Of a stretch of 61,500 nucleotides of DNA, positions 32,418-41,300 are shown piece by piece. The stretch's first letter is position 1; each line of letters starts with the position of its first letter. This DNA comes from a virus, in IMG/VR virus record IMGVR_UViG_3300017740_002729, positions 1 through 61,500 of that record; one strand, given 5' to 3'. The position numbers and the translations under genes were made by a program. Below the pieces are notes generated by a model. The model was not told the DNA's origin. It worked only from the letters and a program-made list of their open reading frames with translations, and searched no databases.

Positions 32418-33650
32418 ATGGCAGAAATAACAGGACAACAAGGAGCATCGTTAACTAATGAGTTAGCACAATACCTTCAAAATGCAGATGGATTAGTATC
32501 CTCTGAGGAAATTGCAGGAATTGTTAATGAATACCTCTCCGGCGGAGACCAACTTGAAGCAAGTGGTATCAGCGCAGCAACAGGTATTTATAAAAGATTT
32601 AATCAATTTGATTTAATTACTGGTAAAGTTGAAGTAGTAACAACGGGATTATGGTCAGGTGATACAGGTTCACTTACATCATTCTATACTTCATCTCAAT
32701 CGGCATCTTCATCAGGTGATTATTATTATAATGTATTTAACGATACAGCAGGAGCAAACCTTCAGTTTGCAGTAGCATATGGTCATATTAGTGGTAGTGG
32801 TTCTGTCTCCCTTGCAACTAATGATAATGCTAAGAATCCTACTAAAGCAACTTATTCTCAATATCGTTCTGTACTATTAGACCAAGGAGATTCACACTTT
32901 ACATTCGCATCTTCATCTGGATTGGGACACAATACAGAAGATTTCTTTGTAATTAACATAGCAAGAGCTAGATATAAAGAACAAATGGATGCTGGTAACT
33001 GGTCACTTAAATTAAGTGGTTCAAGAGGTACACATACGTTTATTGATGATAGTGGTAAGAAATTCTCAGATACAGTTGGTAAATCAGGAAGAATATTTAA
33101 TGTAGTAAGTGGTTCATTGAACTTAGGTTCAGCAAATGAAGCAGCTATAGAAAGAACATATACTTCGGGCGCAATGGAAGGACAAGGATTTGGATTATTC
33201 TATCCTGACCAAGGAATGATTATTCTTAACCCTGGCGCTTTAGAATCTACAATAGGAACTTCGTTAGATACAGGTTCAGCTGGTGGATTCTCAATGACAG
33301 GTTCAAAGGCAGTTGGTATAGATGCTGATAAGAAAGCACACCATTGGTTGTATGAAGCAATGGTTAAAGGAGCTGATTTCGAAGCAAGAAGAACAGAAAA
33401 CGTTTCTACTTCACATTACTTCGTAAGAGCAACAAACAGAGAATACAACTTCTCTAACAACCCAACATTCGTAAGTGGTTCTGATAACGCATTTGCAGTA
33501 TCTTCATTTAGAAGAGACCCAAAAACGTTTATTACTACAATCGGACTTTACAATAACGCAAGTGAACTATTAGCAGTAGCTAAAACATCACAACCTGTTG
33601 CAAAATCTTTTGATAAAGAAGTATTGGTAAAAGTTAAGTTAGACTTTTAA
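32418..33650 (+). CDS. Virion structural protein A of a paralogous pair (410 aa)
   Basis: A helical N-terminus (LTNELAQYLQNADGLVSSEE) is followed by long Ser/Gly-rich beta sequence. The conserved C-terminal module reads SHYFVRATNREYNFSNNPTF ... FITTIGLYNNASELLAVAKT ... VLVKVKLDF. The same module ends the next protein (33741), so they are paralogues over at least this domain. The ITTIGLYN motif is common in marine-phage structural proteins. It is likely an abundant virion protein: the Shine-Dalgarno AGAGGATAAAA and a strong terminator after the gene support high expression. Confidence 0.7.
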   Translation: MAEITGQQGASLTNELAQYLQNADGLVSSEEIAGIVNEYLSGGDQLEASGISAATGIYKRFNQFDLITGKVEVVTTGLWSGDTGSLTSFYTSSQSASSSGDYYYNVFNDTAGANLQFAVAYGHISGSGSVSLATNDNAKNPTKATYSQYRSVLLDQGDSHFTFASSSGLGHNTEDFFVINIARARYKEQMDAGNWSLKLSGSRGTHTFIDDSGKKFSDTVGKSGRIFNVVSGSLNLGSANEAAIERTYTSGAMEGQGFGLFYPDQGMIILNPGALESTIGTSLDTGSAGGFSMTGSKAVGIDADKKAHHWLYEAMVKGADFEARRTENVSTSHYFVRATNREYNFSNNPTFVSGSDNAFAVSSFRRDPKTFITTIGLYNNASELLAVAKTSQPVAKSFDKEVLVKVKLDF

Positions 33651-33675
33651 TAACAGGCACACATTTTAAAAACAG

Positions 33676-33706
33676 AAAACCTCATCAAAAGTGAGGTTTT
33701 TCTTTT
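33676..33706 (+). terminator. Rho-independent terminator
   Basis: A stem AAAACCTCA / TGAGGTTTT with a 7-nt loop and a T-rich tail. The stem and the following TTTGTG-ATATTTATATA are near-identical to the cassette at 16144-16189. Confidence 0.93.
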
Positions 33707-33710
33707 TGTG

Positions 33711-33721
33711 ATATTTATATA
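33711..33721 (+). promoter_or_regulatory. Candidate late promoter element ATATTTATATA
   Basis: An exact copy, 19 nt before the ATG at 33741 and directly behind a terminator. Confidence 0.6.
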
Positions 33722-33740
33722 GAGTAAAGAGGATATATCT

Positions 33741-34970
33741 ATGTTTAAAGAAATACCGCAACCAAATGCGAATATAAGACCATTTAAGACTCATAAGTCA
33801 TATGTTATAAGTGAAGCCGATTATGCTCCATTTACAATTGTGAGTTCTTCTGATTTAACAAAGGGTGGGTATGATGATGAATTTACTTTTAAACCAGAAA
33901 CGGATGCAAAAACACAAGGATTATATCAAAGAATATTACATAAATCTTTAGAAGCTAATTATTATCATCCTGATAATAAGATGAGTCCATTAACTGGAGC
34001 TGGTAAATTTGCTAAATATGCATATGGTAATCAAAGAGAATTATCAAACGAATTCGAAATCTTATTAATATCTCAATCAGAATTTGGTGAAGAAATAAAA
34101 CCAGGTTCTATTGAACTATTTACGAATGAAAGAAAAGTTGACCCTGGTAAAACTTATAAAATAGTAGATGATGGGTATGGTAATTTAATAGAATCAAATA
34201 GAGCAGCTAAACTATTATTATTAGATGAGGAAAATGGAATTGTTAACTTTGCTGATTTTGATGGGAATGAATATTATGGTACAACTGATTTAGTTGATTT
34301 TGAAAGTGGTTCTATAAACATAAATACGATAGTACCAGGACCTGGTTCAGACCCAAGAGTAACAGCAAAAGCACCAGTTGAAATATTAACCGCAGATTTT
34401 CAATGTGGTATTATGAGATTTGAAGGCGAAGACCCATTTGAATTAATTTCTAATTGGGCTAATTTTGTAGTAGGTAATGTATTTTATGCAGATGGTTTAA
34501 TTGTGATGACTGATTCTAAATGTACATCCTTACAAGAAGGATACACAATGAAATATAAAGCTACCCATACAATATACGAACATGAATATTTTATAGAAGT
34601 TGGTGATTGTGAATTTAATTATTCTCAAAACCCCACTGCAATAGAAATAGATTTATCAGGTTCATATGATTGGGAAACTACTCCACTACAAAGAGGATTA
34701 CCAACAGGTTCAACAAATATAAAGGTAATAAATCATATAGCAAGAACTCCATTTTATTCTGGTTCAGTAAGCCAAAGTATATCAGGTTCTTGGGATGATT
34801 ATTGGGATTCAGGTTCAACAGATTTGACTGGCTCTTATTTAGTACCTATGATTACAACAATCGGTTTATATAATAATGAAAATGAAATGCTAGCAGTAGC
34901 AAAGTTACCTAAACCAATACAAAACTTACCTGATTATCCAGTTAACTTCATAGTTAGATTCGATATTTAG
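33741..34970 (+). CDS. Virion structural protein B of a paralogous pair (409 aa)
   Basis: The N-terminal half (FKEIPQPNANIRPFKTHKSY ... YHPDNKMSPLTGAGKFAKYA) is unrelated to the protein at 32418. The C-terminal module is shared: HEYFIEVGDCEFNYSQNPTA ... ITTIGLYNNENEMLAVAKLP ... VNFIVRFDI. It resembles conserved tail/baseplate proteins of marine T4-like phages. It is transcribed from its own late-type element, so the pair can be expressed at different levels. Confidence 0.7.
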   Translation: MFKEIPQPNANIRPFKTHKSYVISEADYAPFTIVSSSDLTKGGYDDEFTFKPETDAKTQGLYQRILHKSLEANYYHPDNKMSPLTGAGKFAKYAYGNQRELSNEFEILLISQSEFGEEIKPGSIELFTNERKVDPGKTYKIVDDGYGNLIESNRAAKLLLLDEENGIVNFADFDGNEYYGTTDLVDFESGSININTIVPGPGSDPRVTAKAPVEILTADFQCGIMRFEGEDPFELISNWANFVVGNVFYADGLIVMTDSKCTSLQEGYTMKYKATHTIYEHEYFIEVGDCEFNYSQNPTAIEIDLSGSYDWETTPLQRGLPTGSTNIKVINHIARTPFYSGSVSQSISGSWDDYWDSGSTDLTGSYLVPMITTIGLYNNENEMLAVAKLPKPIQNLPDYPVNFIVRFDI

Positions 34971-34990
34971 TATGTTTAATAAAAAATCTT

Positions 34991-35001
34991 ATATTTATAT
35001 A
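34991..35001 (+). promoter_or_regulatory. Candidate late promoter element ATATTTATATA
   Basis: An exact copy, 22 nt before the ATG at 35024; the upstream gene ends at 34970. Confidence 0.55.
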
Positions 35002-35023
35002 TAAGTAAAAGAGGAATAATATT

Positions 35024-35206
35024 ATGGCATCAATAGAAGATTTATACAAAGGCTCAGAATTCGCAAAAATTAAGAGTAGCTCTGATAAAGACAAAACTCC
35101 AGTATCACTTGATGGTGGAAAAGATTTAATGAAACCCGCTAACTTAGAAAAAGCTAGAGGAGCAAAGTTAAACTTAAAAAAGTACTCGGATACAGTTCAA
35201 CGATAA
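35024..35206 (+). CDS. Small basic late protein (60 aa)
   Basis: A soluble, Lys- and Ser-rich protein (MASIEDLYKGSEFAKIKSSS ... NLKKYSDTVQR) with no visible domain. It has a late-type element and a Shine-Dalgarno (AGAGGAATAA) upstream, so it is probably a minor virion or assembly protein. The family is not recognised. Confidence 0.6.
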   Translation: MASIEDLYKGSEFAKIKSSSDKDKTPVSLDGGKDLMKPANLEKARGAKLNLKKYSDTVQR

Positions 35207-35219
35207 AACATTTTTGCTT

Positions 35220-35624
35220 ATGCCCACATGGACATACGGCGGTAAGTACATTACCGAAATTTCCGATATGCCTGAAGGAACAGTAGGATTCGTATATAAA
35301 ATACGAAACACATCAACAGGCGCTTTTTACATCGGAAAAAAGCAACTTTACTCACATAGAACATTACCACCGCTAAAAGGTATGAAACGTAAGCGTAAGG
35401 TAATTAAAGAGATGAAGTGGCAAGGATACCAATCATCCCAATCTCAAGTAAACGAATGGCAAACCGATAATATCGAAAAAATCATACTCAGATATTGTAA
35501 ATCAAAAAAAGCATTAACGTATTACGAAGTGGAAGAACAGATAAAACATAACGTTTTAGGGGAAGAACACTCGTTAAATGATAATATTTTAGGAAAATTC
35601 TTTAGAAAAGACTTGGAATTGTAA
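35220..35624 (+). CDS. GIY-YIG-like nuclease
   Basis: From the ATG at 35220 (134 residues); a TTG two codons earlier is less likely. The N-terminal block GTVGFVYKIRNTSTGAFYIG then KKQLYSH shows the GIY-YIG core in the form GFVYKI ... YIGKK. Basic residues follow (KGMKRKRKVIKEMKWQGY), with a helix carrying a candidate catalytic Glu (TYYEVEEQIKHNV). Proteins of this kind occur in T4-like phages as stand-alone nucleases; homing or DNA processing are both possible. There is no DNA-binding module beyond the basic stretch. The next gene's -33 box lies inside its 3' end. Confidence 0.7.
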   Translation: MPTWTYGGKYITEISDMPEGTVGFVYKIRNTSTGAFYIGKKQLYSHRTLPPLKGMKRKRKVIKEMKWQGYQSSQSQVNEWQTDNIEKIILRYCKSKKALTYYEVEEQIKHNVLGEEHSLNDNILGKFFRKDLEL

Positions 35625-35653
35625 AATATTTTTCGTATATTTACATAGTAAAT
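35613..35653 (+). promoter_or_regulatory. Bacteroidetes-type promoter with dyad (primase operon)
   Basis: TTGG (35613-35616, inside the end of the nuclease gene), 19 nt, TATATTTA (35636-35643). The dyad ATTTAC-ATA-GTAAAT (35639-35653) is identical to that at 3135. It drives the replication/recombination operon at 35664. Confidence 0.78.
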
Positions 35654-35663
35654 TGTATATCTT

Positions 35664-36605
35664 ATGCTCACGCAAAGAAATAAACAACAGGTTATAAACA
35701 TATTAGATGATACTTTGGGTGTAGGAACATCTTTAAGAGGTAATGAACAAGCACATCATTGTCCATTCTGTCATCATCATAAAAAGAAGTTACAAGTCAA
35801 CTTAGAAACTCAACAATGGCATTGTTGGGTATGTGATTCTAAAGGTAAAAAAATACAATCTTTACTTAAAAGATTGCATGTTGATAGTAAGAAGCTTAAA
35901 AGAATATATGAAATATATGGAGATGATTACATTGTAACATCTTCTACTACCAATGAAGATAAGGTAGAACTTAGGTTACCCAATGAGTTTCAATCACTAC
36001 TAAATGTACCAAAGGGATTAAACCCGTTGTACAGAAAGGTAATGGGATATGTCAAGCAAAGGGGTATCACCAACGAAGATATCATTAGGTATAATATCGG
36101 GTATTGTGATTCTGGTCATTATGCCAATCGTATTATTATTCCATCTTATGATTTGGATAATAGACTCAATTACTTCATCGCACGTTCTGTATATGATGAG
36201 GAAAAGTTTAAGTATAAGAATCCGCCGGTTTCGAAAAATGTTACAATCTTCGAAAATCAAATAAACTGGAATGAACCAATAACCTTAGTAGAAGGTGTAT
36301 TTGATGCTATGGCGGTGAAAAGAAACGCTATTCCCTTATTAGGTAAATTTGTACCCAAAACACTTATGGAAAACATTTTTAGAAATGGTGTTAAGGAAAT
36401 AAAAATATTATTAGATAACGATGCACAAGAACAAGCACTTCGTTATGTTAGCTTTTTTAACAAACAAAATATTATAACAAAAAATATAAAACCCACAGAT
36501 AAAGATGCATCTGATATGGGATTTAAAGAAGTGAATAAAACTCTGAAGGATTCTAAAAAAACAGATTTTACAGATATCATATCACAAAAATTAATGGGAA
36601 TATGA
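35664..36605 (+). CDS. DNA primase, gp61/DnaG-like
   Basis: This 313-residue protein has an N-terminal zinc ribbon with C33-x2-C36 (HHCPFCHHHK) and C54-x2-C57 (HCWVCDS). A linker follows, then a TOPRIM domain with ITLVEGVFDAMAVK (E210 candidate) and EIKILLDNDAQEQAL (DxD-like). This is the zinc-plus-TOPRIM arrangement of T4 gp61 and related primases. It makes RNA primers for lagging-strand synthesis, working with the replicative helicase (not in this window). It overlaps the next gene by 4 nt and heads a replication-recombination operon with a host-like promoter. Confidence 0.9.
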   Translation: MLTQRNKQQVINILDDTLGVGTSLRGNEQAHHCPFCHHHKKKLQVNLETQQWHCWVCDSKGKKIQSLLKRLHVDSKKLKRIYEIYGDDYIVTSSTTNEDKVELRLPNEFQSLLNVPKGLNPLYRKVMGYVKQRGITNEDIIRYNIGYCDSGHYANRIIIPSYDLDNRLNYFIARSVYDEEKFKYKNPPVSKNVTIFENQINWNEPITLVEGVFDAMAVKRNAIPLLGKFVPKTLMENIFRNGVKEIKILLDNDAQEQALRYVSFFNKQNIITKNIKPTDKDASDMGFKEVNKTLKDSKKTDFTDIISQKLMGI

Positions 36606-37381
36606 AATTTGACAAAATAGTTTCCTTTGGAGATAGCTGGACTGTTGGTGAAGGTTTTGATTATAAGTTAGAACAAACATTAGAATATGCTGATGGTGAA
36701 AGAGATTTCTTTGGTGGTAATAAAGAGTTGTATGATTTAAGAGTACAACATTCTTATACTAAACACTTAGCAGATTCATACAATATACCATTTGAAGTAT
36801 ATGGAACATCAGGTGGTTCTAACGAAACTATAATGAATAACTTCTTTAGGTTTAGAAAATCTATAGATGATAAAACATTAGTAGTATTTATGTGGTCATC
36901 TAAACTTAGAGATAGAATACTATACTTACCAAAATTATATGCAGAAGATAATCGGTGGTTAGTTTGGAGTAAAGATTTACTGAAAAGTGAAGCGAATAGA
37001 TTTTGGAAAGATGTGGATAATGAGTGGGATAAAGAATTTAGAAAATATTTTTATACAAATTTATTTGATGAATCATTATTAGATACATACACAGCTATGT
37101 ATAAAATATCATTACAGCATTTTTGTAAGTACTATAATATACCATATATAATGTGTAACGCTTTTGAAAAATCCGAACCAAATAAAAACGTAAATAAGGA
37201 ATTTTATTACAAATATGATTCAAGTATATATGATGATTTAAAAAATATAGATGGTGATATTTGGGAAGATAAAGAAAGGTTTACCAAAGAACAATATTTA
37301 AATGGATTACATCCAAACAATGAAGGGTATAAAATAATAGCAAATATTTTAAAAAAGTTTATTGATGATAAGTTTATTTAA
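36602..37381 (+). CDS. SGNH/GDSL-type hydrolase
   Basis: This 259-residue protein has block I SFGDSWTVGEGFD (nucleophile Ser), a Gly/Asn region GTSGGSNETIMNNF (blocks II/III) and the catalytic pair in LNGLHPNNEGYKI (DxxH-like block V). SGNH enzymes remove acyl groups from carbohydrates or lipids. With no signal peptide it would act in the cytoplasm, for example on an activated sugar or glycan precursor. It is an odd partner for a primase and a nuclease, but marine phages often carry these in mixed operons. Confidence 0.8.
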   Translation: MKFDKIVSFGDSWTVGEGFDYKLEQTLEYADGERDFFGGNKELYDLRVQHSYTKHLADSYNIPFEVYGTSGGSNETIMNNFFRFRKSIDDKTLVVFMWSSKLRDRILYLPKLYAEDNRWLVWSKDLLKSEANRFWKDVDNEWDKEFRKYFYTNLFDESLLDTYTAMYKISLQHFCKYYNIPYIMCNAFEKSEPNKNVNKEFYYKYDSSIYDDLKNIDGDIWEDKERFTKEQYLNGLHPNNEGYKIIANILKKFIDDKFI

Positions 37382-38390
37382 ATATAATCTTAGTAGTAAT
37401 TCTCTAACACTATTACGGGGCAATAATACTTTGTTTCAAATGGAAGATGAGAGATACACAACAATGATTAATGTTTTTAACAAATACAAAAAAACAGAAA
37501 AAAATATTGCATTTATAGAATGTGATTCTTTGATACTAAAATGTTTAGAACACATAAATACGACTAAATTTGCACAATCATATGACAAAGTTATTTTATG
37601 GGCATCTGAATTGTATTGGGATAGTTGTGATAATGAAAATGATATAAATAAAATATTAGATGATAATGTTCATATTATATTTAATTTTTTTAGAAAAGAT
37701 TCACCATTTAAATTAAAAACTAAATCATATTGTTCTATCGGTTCTTTTGGTGATATCACACAAATGTATTTAAACAAATATAATTTTGAAATAAATTTAA
37801 ATACTAAATATAATTTAATTTGTAAGTTTGGTAGACCAAATTCACATAGAACGGAAGTTTATAATAAGCTAAAAAATTTACCAAATTTTACCTATAGTAT
37901 AAATAACTTTGAAGCTTATGATGGGGAAGCAACAGAGCTTATAAAAAAAACATTCGAATCAGAAAAACATTTAAAAGGTGATTTTAAATCATATCACCTA
38001 CCTAATGAAGATTTTGAATCATTCGCTGAATTAATAACAGAAACAAGATTATCACAATTTAAAGAAAGTAATCGATTAATATCAGCAACAGAAAAGACAT
38101 TAAAAGGATTTATGTTTAAAAGACCAAACATAACCTTTGTACAACCAGAAGTATATTCCTACTTAGAAAGCTTTGGATTTAAATTTCCAAATATATTAGG
38201 AATGGATTCTAAAACAAAACAACTTGAGATTTGTAAGGATATAACCTTACTATCTAAAGTACAATGTAAGGATATAACCTTACAAAATAAAGATGTATAT
38301 GAAAGTAATTTCAATACACTTATAGATTTTTTAAAGTATCATCGAACCAAATTTGATGAAATAGTAAAAGAAATAATATATGATAATTAA
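37365..38390 (+). CDS. Putative glycosyltransferase-like protein
   Basis: The ATG at 37365 overlaps the previous gene by 17 nt (341 residues). The C-terminal third, ESFAELITETRLS ... SATEKTLKGFMFKRPNITFV then QPEVYSYLESFGFK, resembles a GT-B-type pattern ('.vtET.f....SEKt.kp......P.i......l..L...GF') that I recall from phage and surface-glycan loci. The N-terminal part is not recognised. An in-frame 33-bp duplication (CKDITL twice) sits near the C-terminus. The function is inferred with low certainty. Confidence 0.5.
   Translation: MISLFKYNLSSNSLTLLRGNNTLFQMEDERYTTMINVFNKYKKTEKNIAFIECDSLILKCLEHINTTKFAQSYDKVILWASELYWDSCDNENDINKILDDNVHIIFNFFRKDSPFKLKTKSYCSIGSFGDITQMYLNKYNFEINLNTKYNLICKFGRPNSHRTEVYNKLKNLPNFTYSINNFEAYDGEATELIKKTFESEKHLKGDFKSYHLPNEDFESFAELITETRLSQFKESNRLISATEKTLKGFMFKRPNITFVQPEVYSYLESFGFKFPNILGMDSKTKQLEICKDITLLSKVQCKDITLQNKDVYESNFNTLIDFLKYHRTKFDEIVKEIIYDN
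38232..38283 (+). repeat. Tandem 33-bp-period repeat, each unit a hairpin
   Basis: TGTAAGGATATAACCTTAC occurs at 38232-38250 and 38265-38283. Each copy holds an inverted repeat GTAAGG-ATATAA-CCTTAC. The period is 33 nt, so the frame is kept and CKDITL is coded twice. Confidence 0.85.
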
Positions 38391-41300
38391 TAAAGTTTAT
38401 CACTTAGCGGATTTGCACATCCGTAATTTAAAAAGGCACAAAGAATATAGAGAAGTATTCAACAAATTCTTAAAACAAGTAAAGGATGATAAATTAGAGG
38501 ATTCTTTAATTTATATAGGTGGAGATATCGCTCATGCTAAAACTGAGATGTCACCTGAATTAGTTCAAGAGATAAGTTGGTTCTTAACGGAATGTGCTAA
38601 ACTCAGAGAAGTAGTACTTATTACTGGTAATCACGATTGTAACTTAAACAATAACTACAGATTAGATGTACTCACCCCAATTATCGAAAATCTTAGTAAT
38701 CCTCGTATCCATTATTTACGTGATACTGGTATTTACCCTATTCACAACCTTACTTTTTGCGTATATTCTATTATGGATAATCAAAAGAATTGGCCTAATG
38801 GTAATGATGTTGAGGGAGAAAATACAATCTGTTTATTTCATGGACCGGTAAATGATTCTACAACTGATATAGGATATACTGTATCATCAAATTCATTTAC
38901 ATCAGATATGTTTGATGGATTCGATATGGTAATGATGGGTGATATCCACAAAAGACAAACAATCGGTGGAGGAACAATCGCATATTGTGGTTCTATGATT
39001 CAACAGAATCATGGTGAAACCTTAGATAGACACGGATACTTATTGTGGGATATTCCAACTCGTACATTTACTGAACATGATATTCATAATGATTATGGGT
39101 TCTATACTTTAGATGTAAACAATGGAATTGTGCCTGATGTAACTGATATGCCTAAGAAACCTCGATTAAGAGTAAGGATATCAAATACAGACCCATCACA
39201 AATTAAAAGAGCTATAACCCAAATAAAGAAAAAGTATAAGGTGCAGGAATTTACTGTAACTCGAATGGATACTTTATCTAAACGAAAGGTTGGTGATTTC
39301 GATAACAAACTCGCTATCGGTAATGTTAGAGATGTGGAGTTCCAAAACGAACTTATCAAAGATTACTTAGAAAGACAATATTTGGCAGATAATGATACTA
39401 TAGATAAGATACAGCAAATCAATAGAGATATTAATACCAAACTTACAGATGATGATGTAACTCCCAATATACAATGGATACCACAATCATTTGAATTTAC
39501 TAATATGTTCTCTTATGGGGAGGATAACAAAGTAGACTTTACTAAAACAAAAGGTATCGTTGGTATATTTGCTCCTAATGCTAGTGGTAAATCCTCTCTG
39601 TTCGATGCTTTATCATTTTGTGTATATGATAAGACAAGTAGAACGTACATCGCTAAGAACATCTTAAACAACCGAAAAACAAACTTTAGATGTAAACTAC
39701 ACTTTACGATAGATGATATTGATTACCATATAGAAAGAAGAGCTAAGTTAATTAACCACGGAAGAAATCTAAAGGTTGATGTTGATTTCTATAAAGTAGA
39801 AGATGGATATACTACTTCATTAAATGGGGAACAACGAAAGGATACGAATAAGAACATTATTCAATATTTAGGAACGTATGAGGATTTCGTACTAACTGCT
39901 TTATCTTTGCAGGGTAATAACGCATTATTCATTGATAAATCCCAAAGTGAGAGAAAGGAGATATTAGCTCAATTTATGGGAGTAGATATCTTTGATAAAC
40001 TATATGGATTGGCAGGAGATGAGAATAGAGATAACGCATCACTCATCAGAAAATTTAAGTCAGACGATTTTACGACTCGATTAGCCGATATAGAAAATAA
40101 CCTTAAATCCGATAGAGTAGATTATAAAGAGTTAGAAGATGAGCAATCTTTAGTAAAGGATAAGGAGGAAGTTTTAAATAAAAAGATTATATCTCTTAAT
40201 GAGAAGATTGTAAAATTAAATGCCGATAGTGGAGTTAGTATTGAGGAATTAGAAAAACGAAAAGGTATTTTAGATAAAAAGATTGATACCATAAGTAAAA
40301 GTAAAGATTCGATTCAAGATAGAATTACTCATAGAGAAGAATTACAAATACAATTGGATGAAGTATTGGATAAGTTTGATGAAGAAGTATTGAATAAAAA
40401 CATAACTTCTCTATATGAAACATTAACAGAATCGGATAAAATAAAATCTGAAATAGATAAAATCCAAATCAAATTAGATTCTTTGTATGAAAGAAAAGAG
40501 CATTTAGATTCACATAAATACAACGAAGATTGTGAGATATGTATGGAAAACTCTGAAACTATTTTAGACCAAAAAGAAAAAGTAAATACTAAAATAAAAG
40601 ATGAGGAAGAAAGTTTACAAACATTTAATCAAAGTTATTTAGATACGGATGTAAAGGTAAAATCATTAAAACCATATGAAGCAGAATGGAAACTTTTTCA
40701 AGAAGCTAAGGAAAAAGAAAATAAAATAGATAGAGAAATATCAGGACTTATTAACAAGTTATCAACAACCGAAACTGAAGAATATAAGATTTCTACTCAA
40801 ATTACTCAACAAGAGCAACTTATAAAAGAATATTATAAGAATGAAAAGCAAATAAAAAAGAATAAAGAAATTAGAGATGAAATAGTAGATGTTCGTACTG
40901 ATTTAGATAAAGTTAAACAAATCATAAAAAACAACAATACAGATATCCTTTCATTAAATGGTAAGATTTCTGCTTTACAAAATCAAAAAGAAACTATCGA
41001 AGATAGAATCAATGAAGTAACTGAATTAGAAGAAACACATAATCTATTTGAATATTACCTTAATTCTTTAGGTAGAGATGGTGTATCATATGAACTAATT
41101 CAAAAGGCACTTCCTATGATTGAGGGTGAGATAAACAATATATTAGGACAGATTGTGGATTTCGGAATGCAATTGGAAATGGATGGTAAGAGTATAAACG
41201 CATTTATTGTTTACGATGACCAGAAGTGGGGATTGGAAATGTGTAGTGGTATGGAGAGGTTCATATCAGGTTTAGCAATTAGAATCGCTCTAATCAATGT

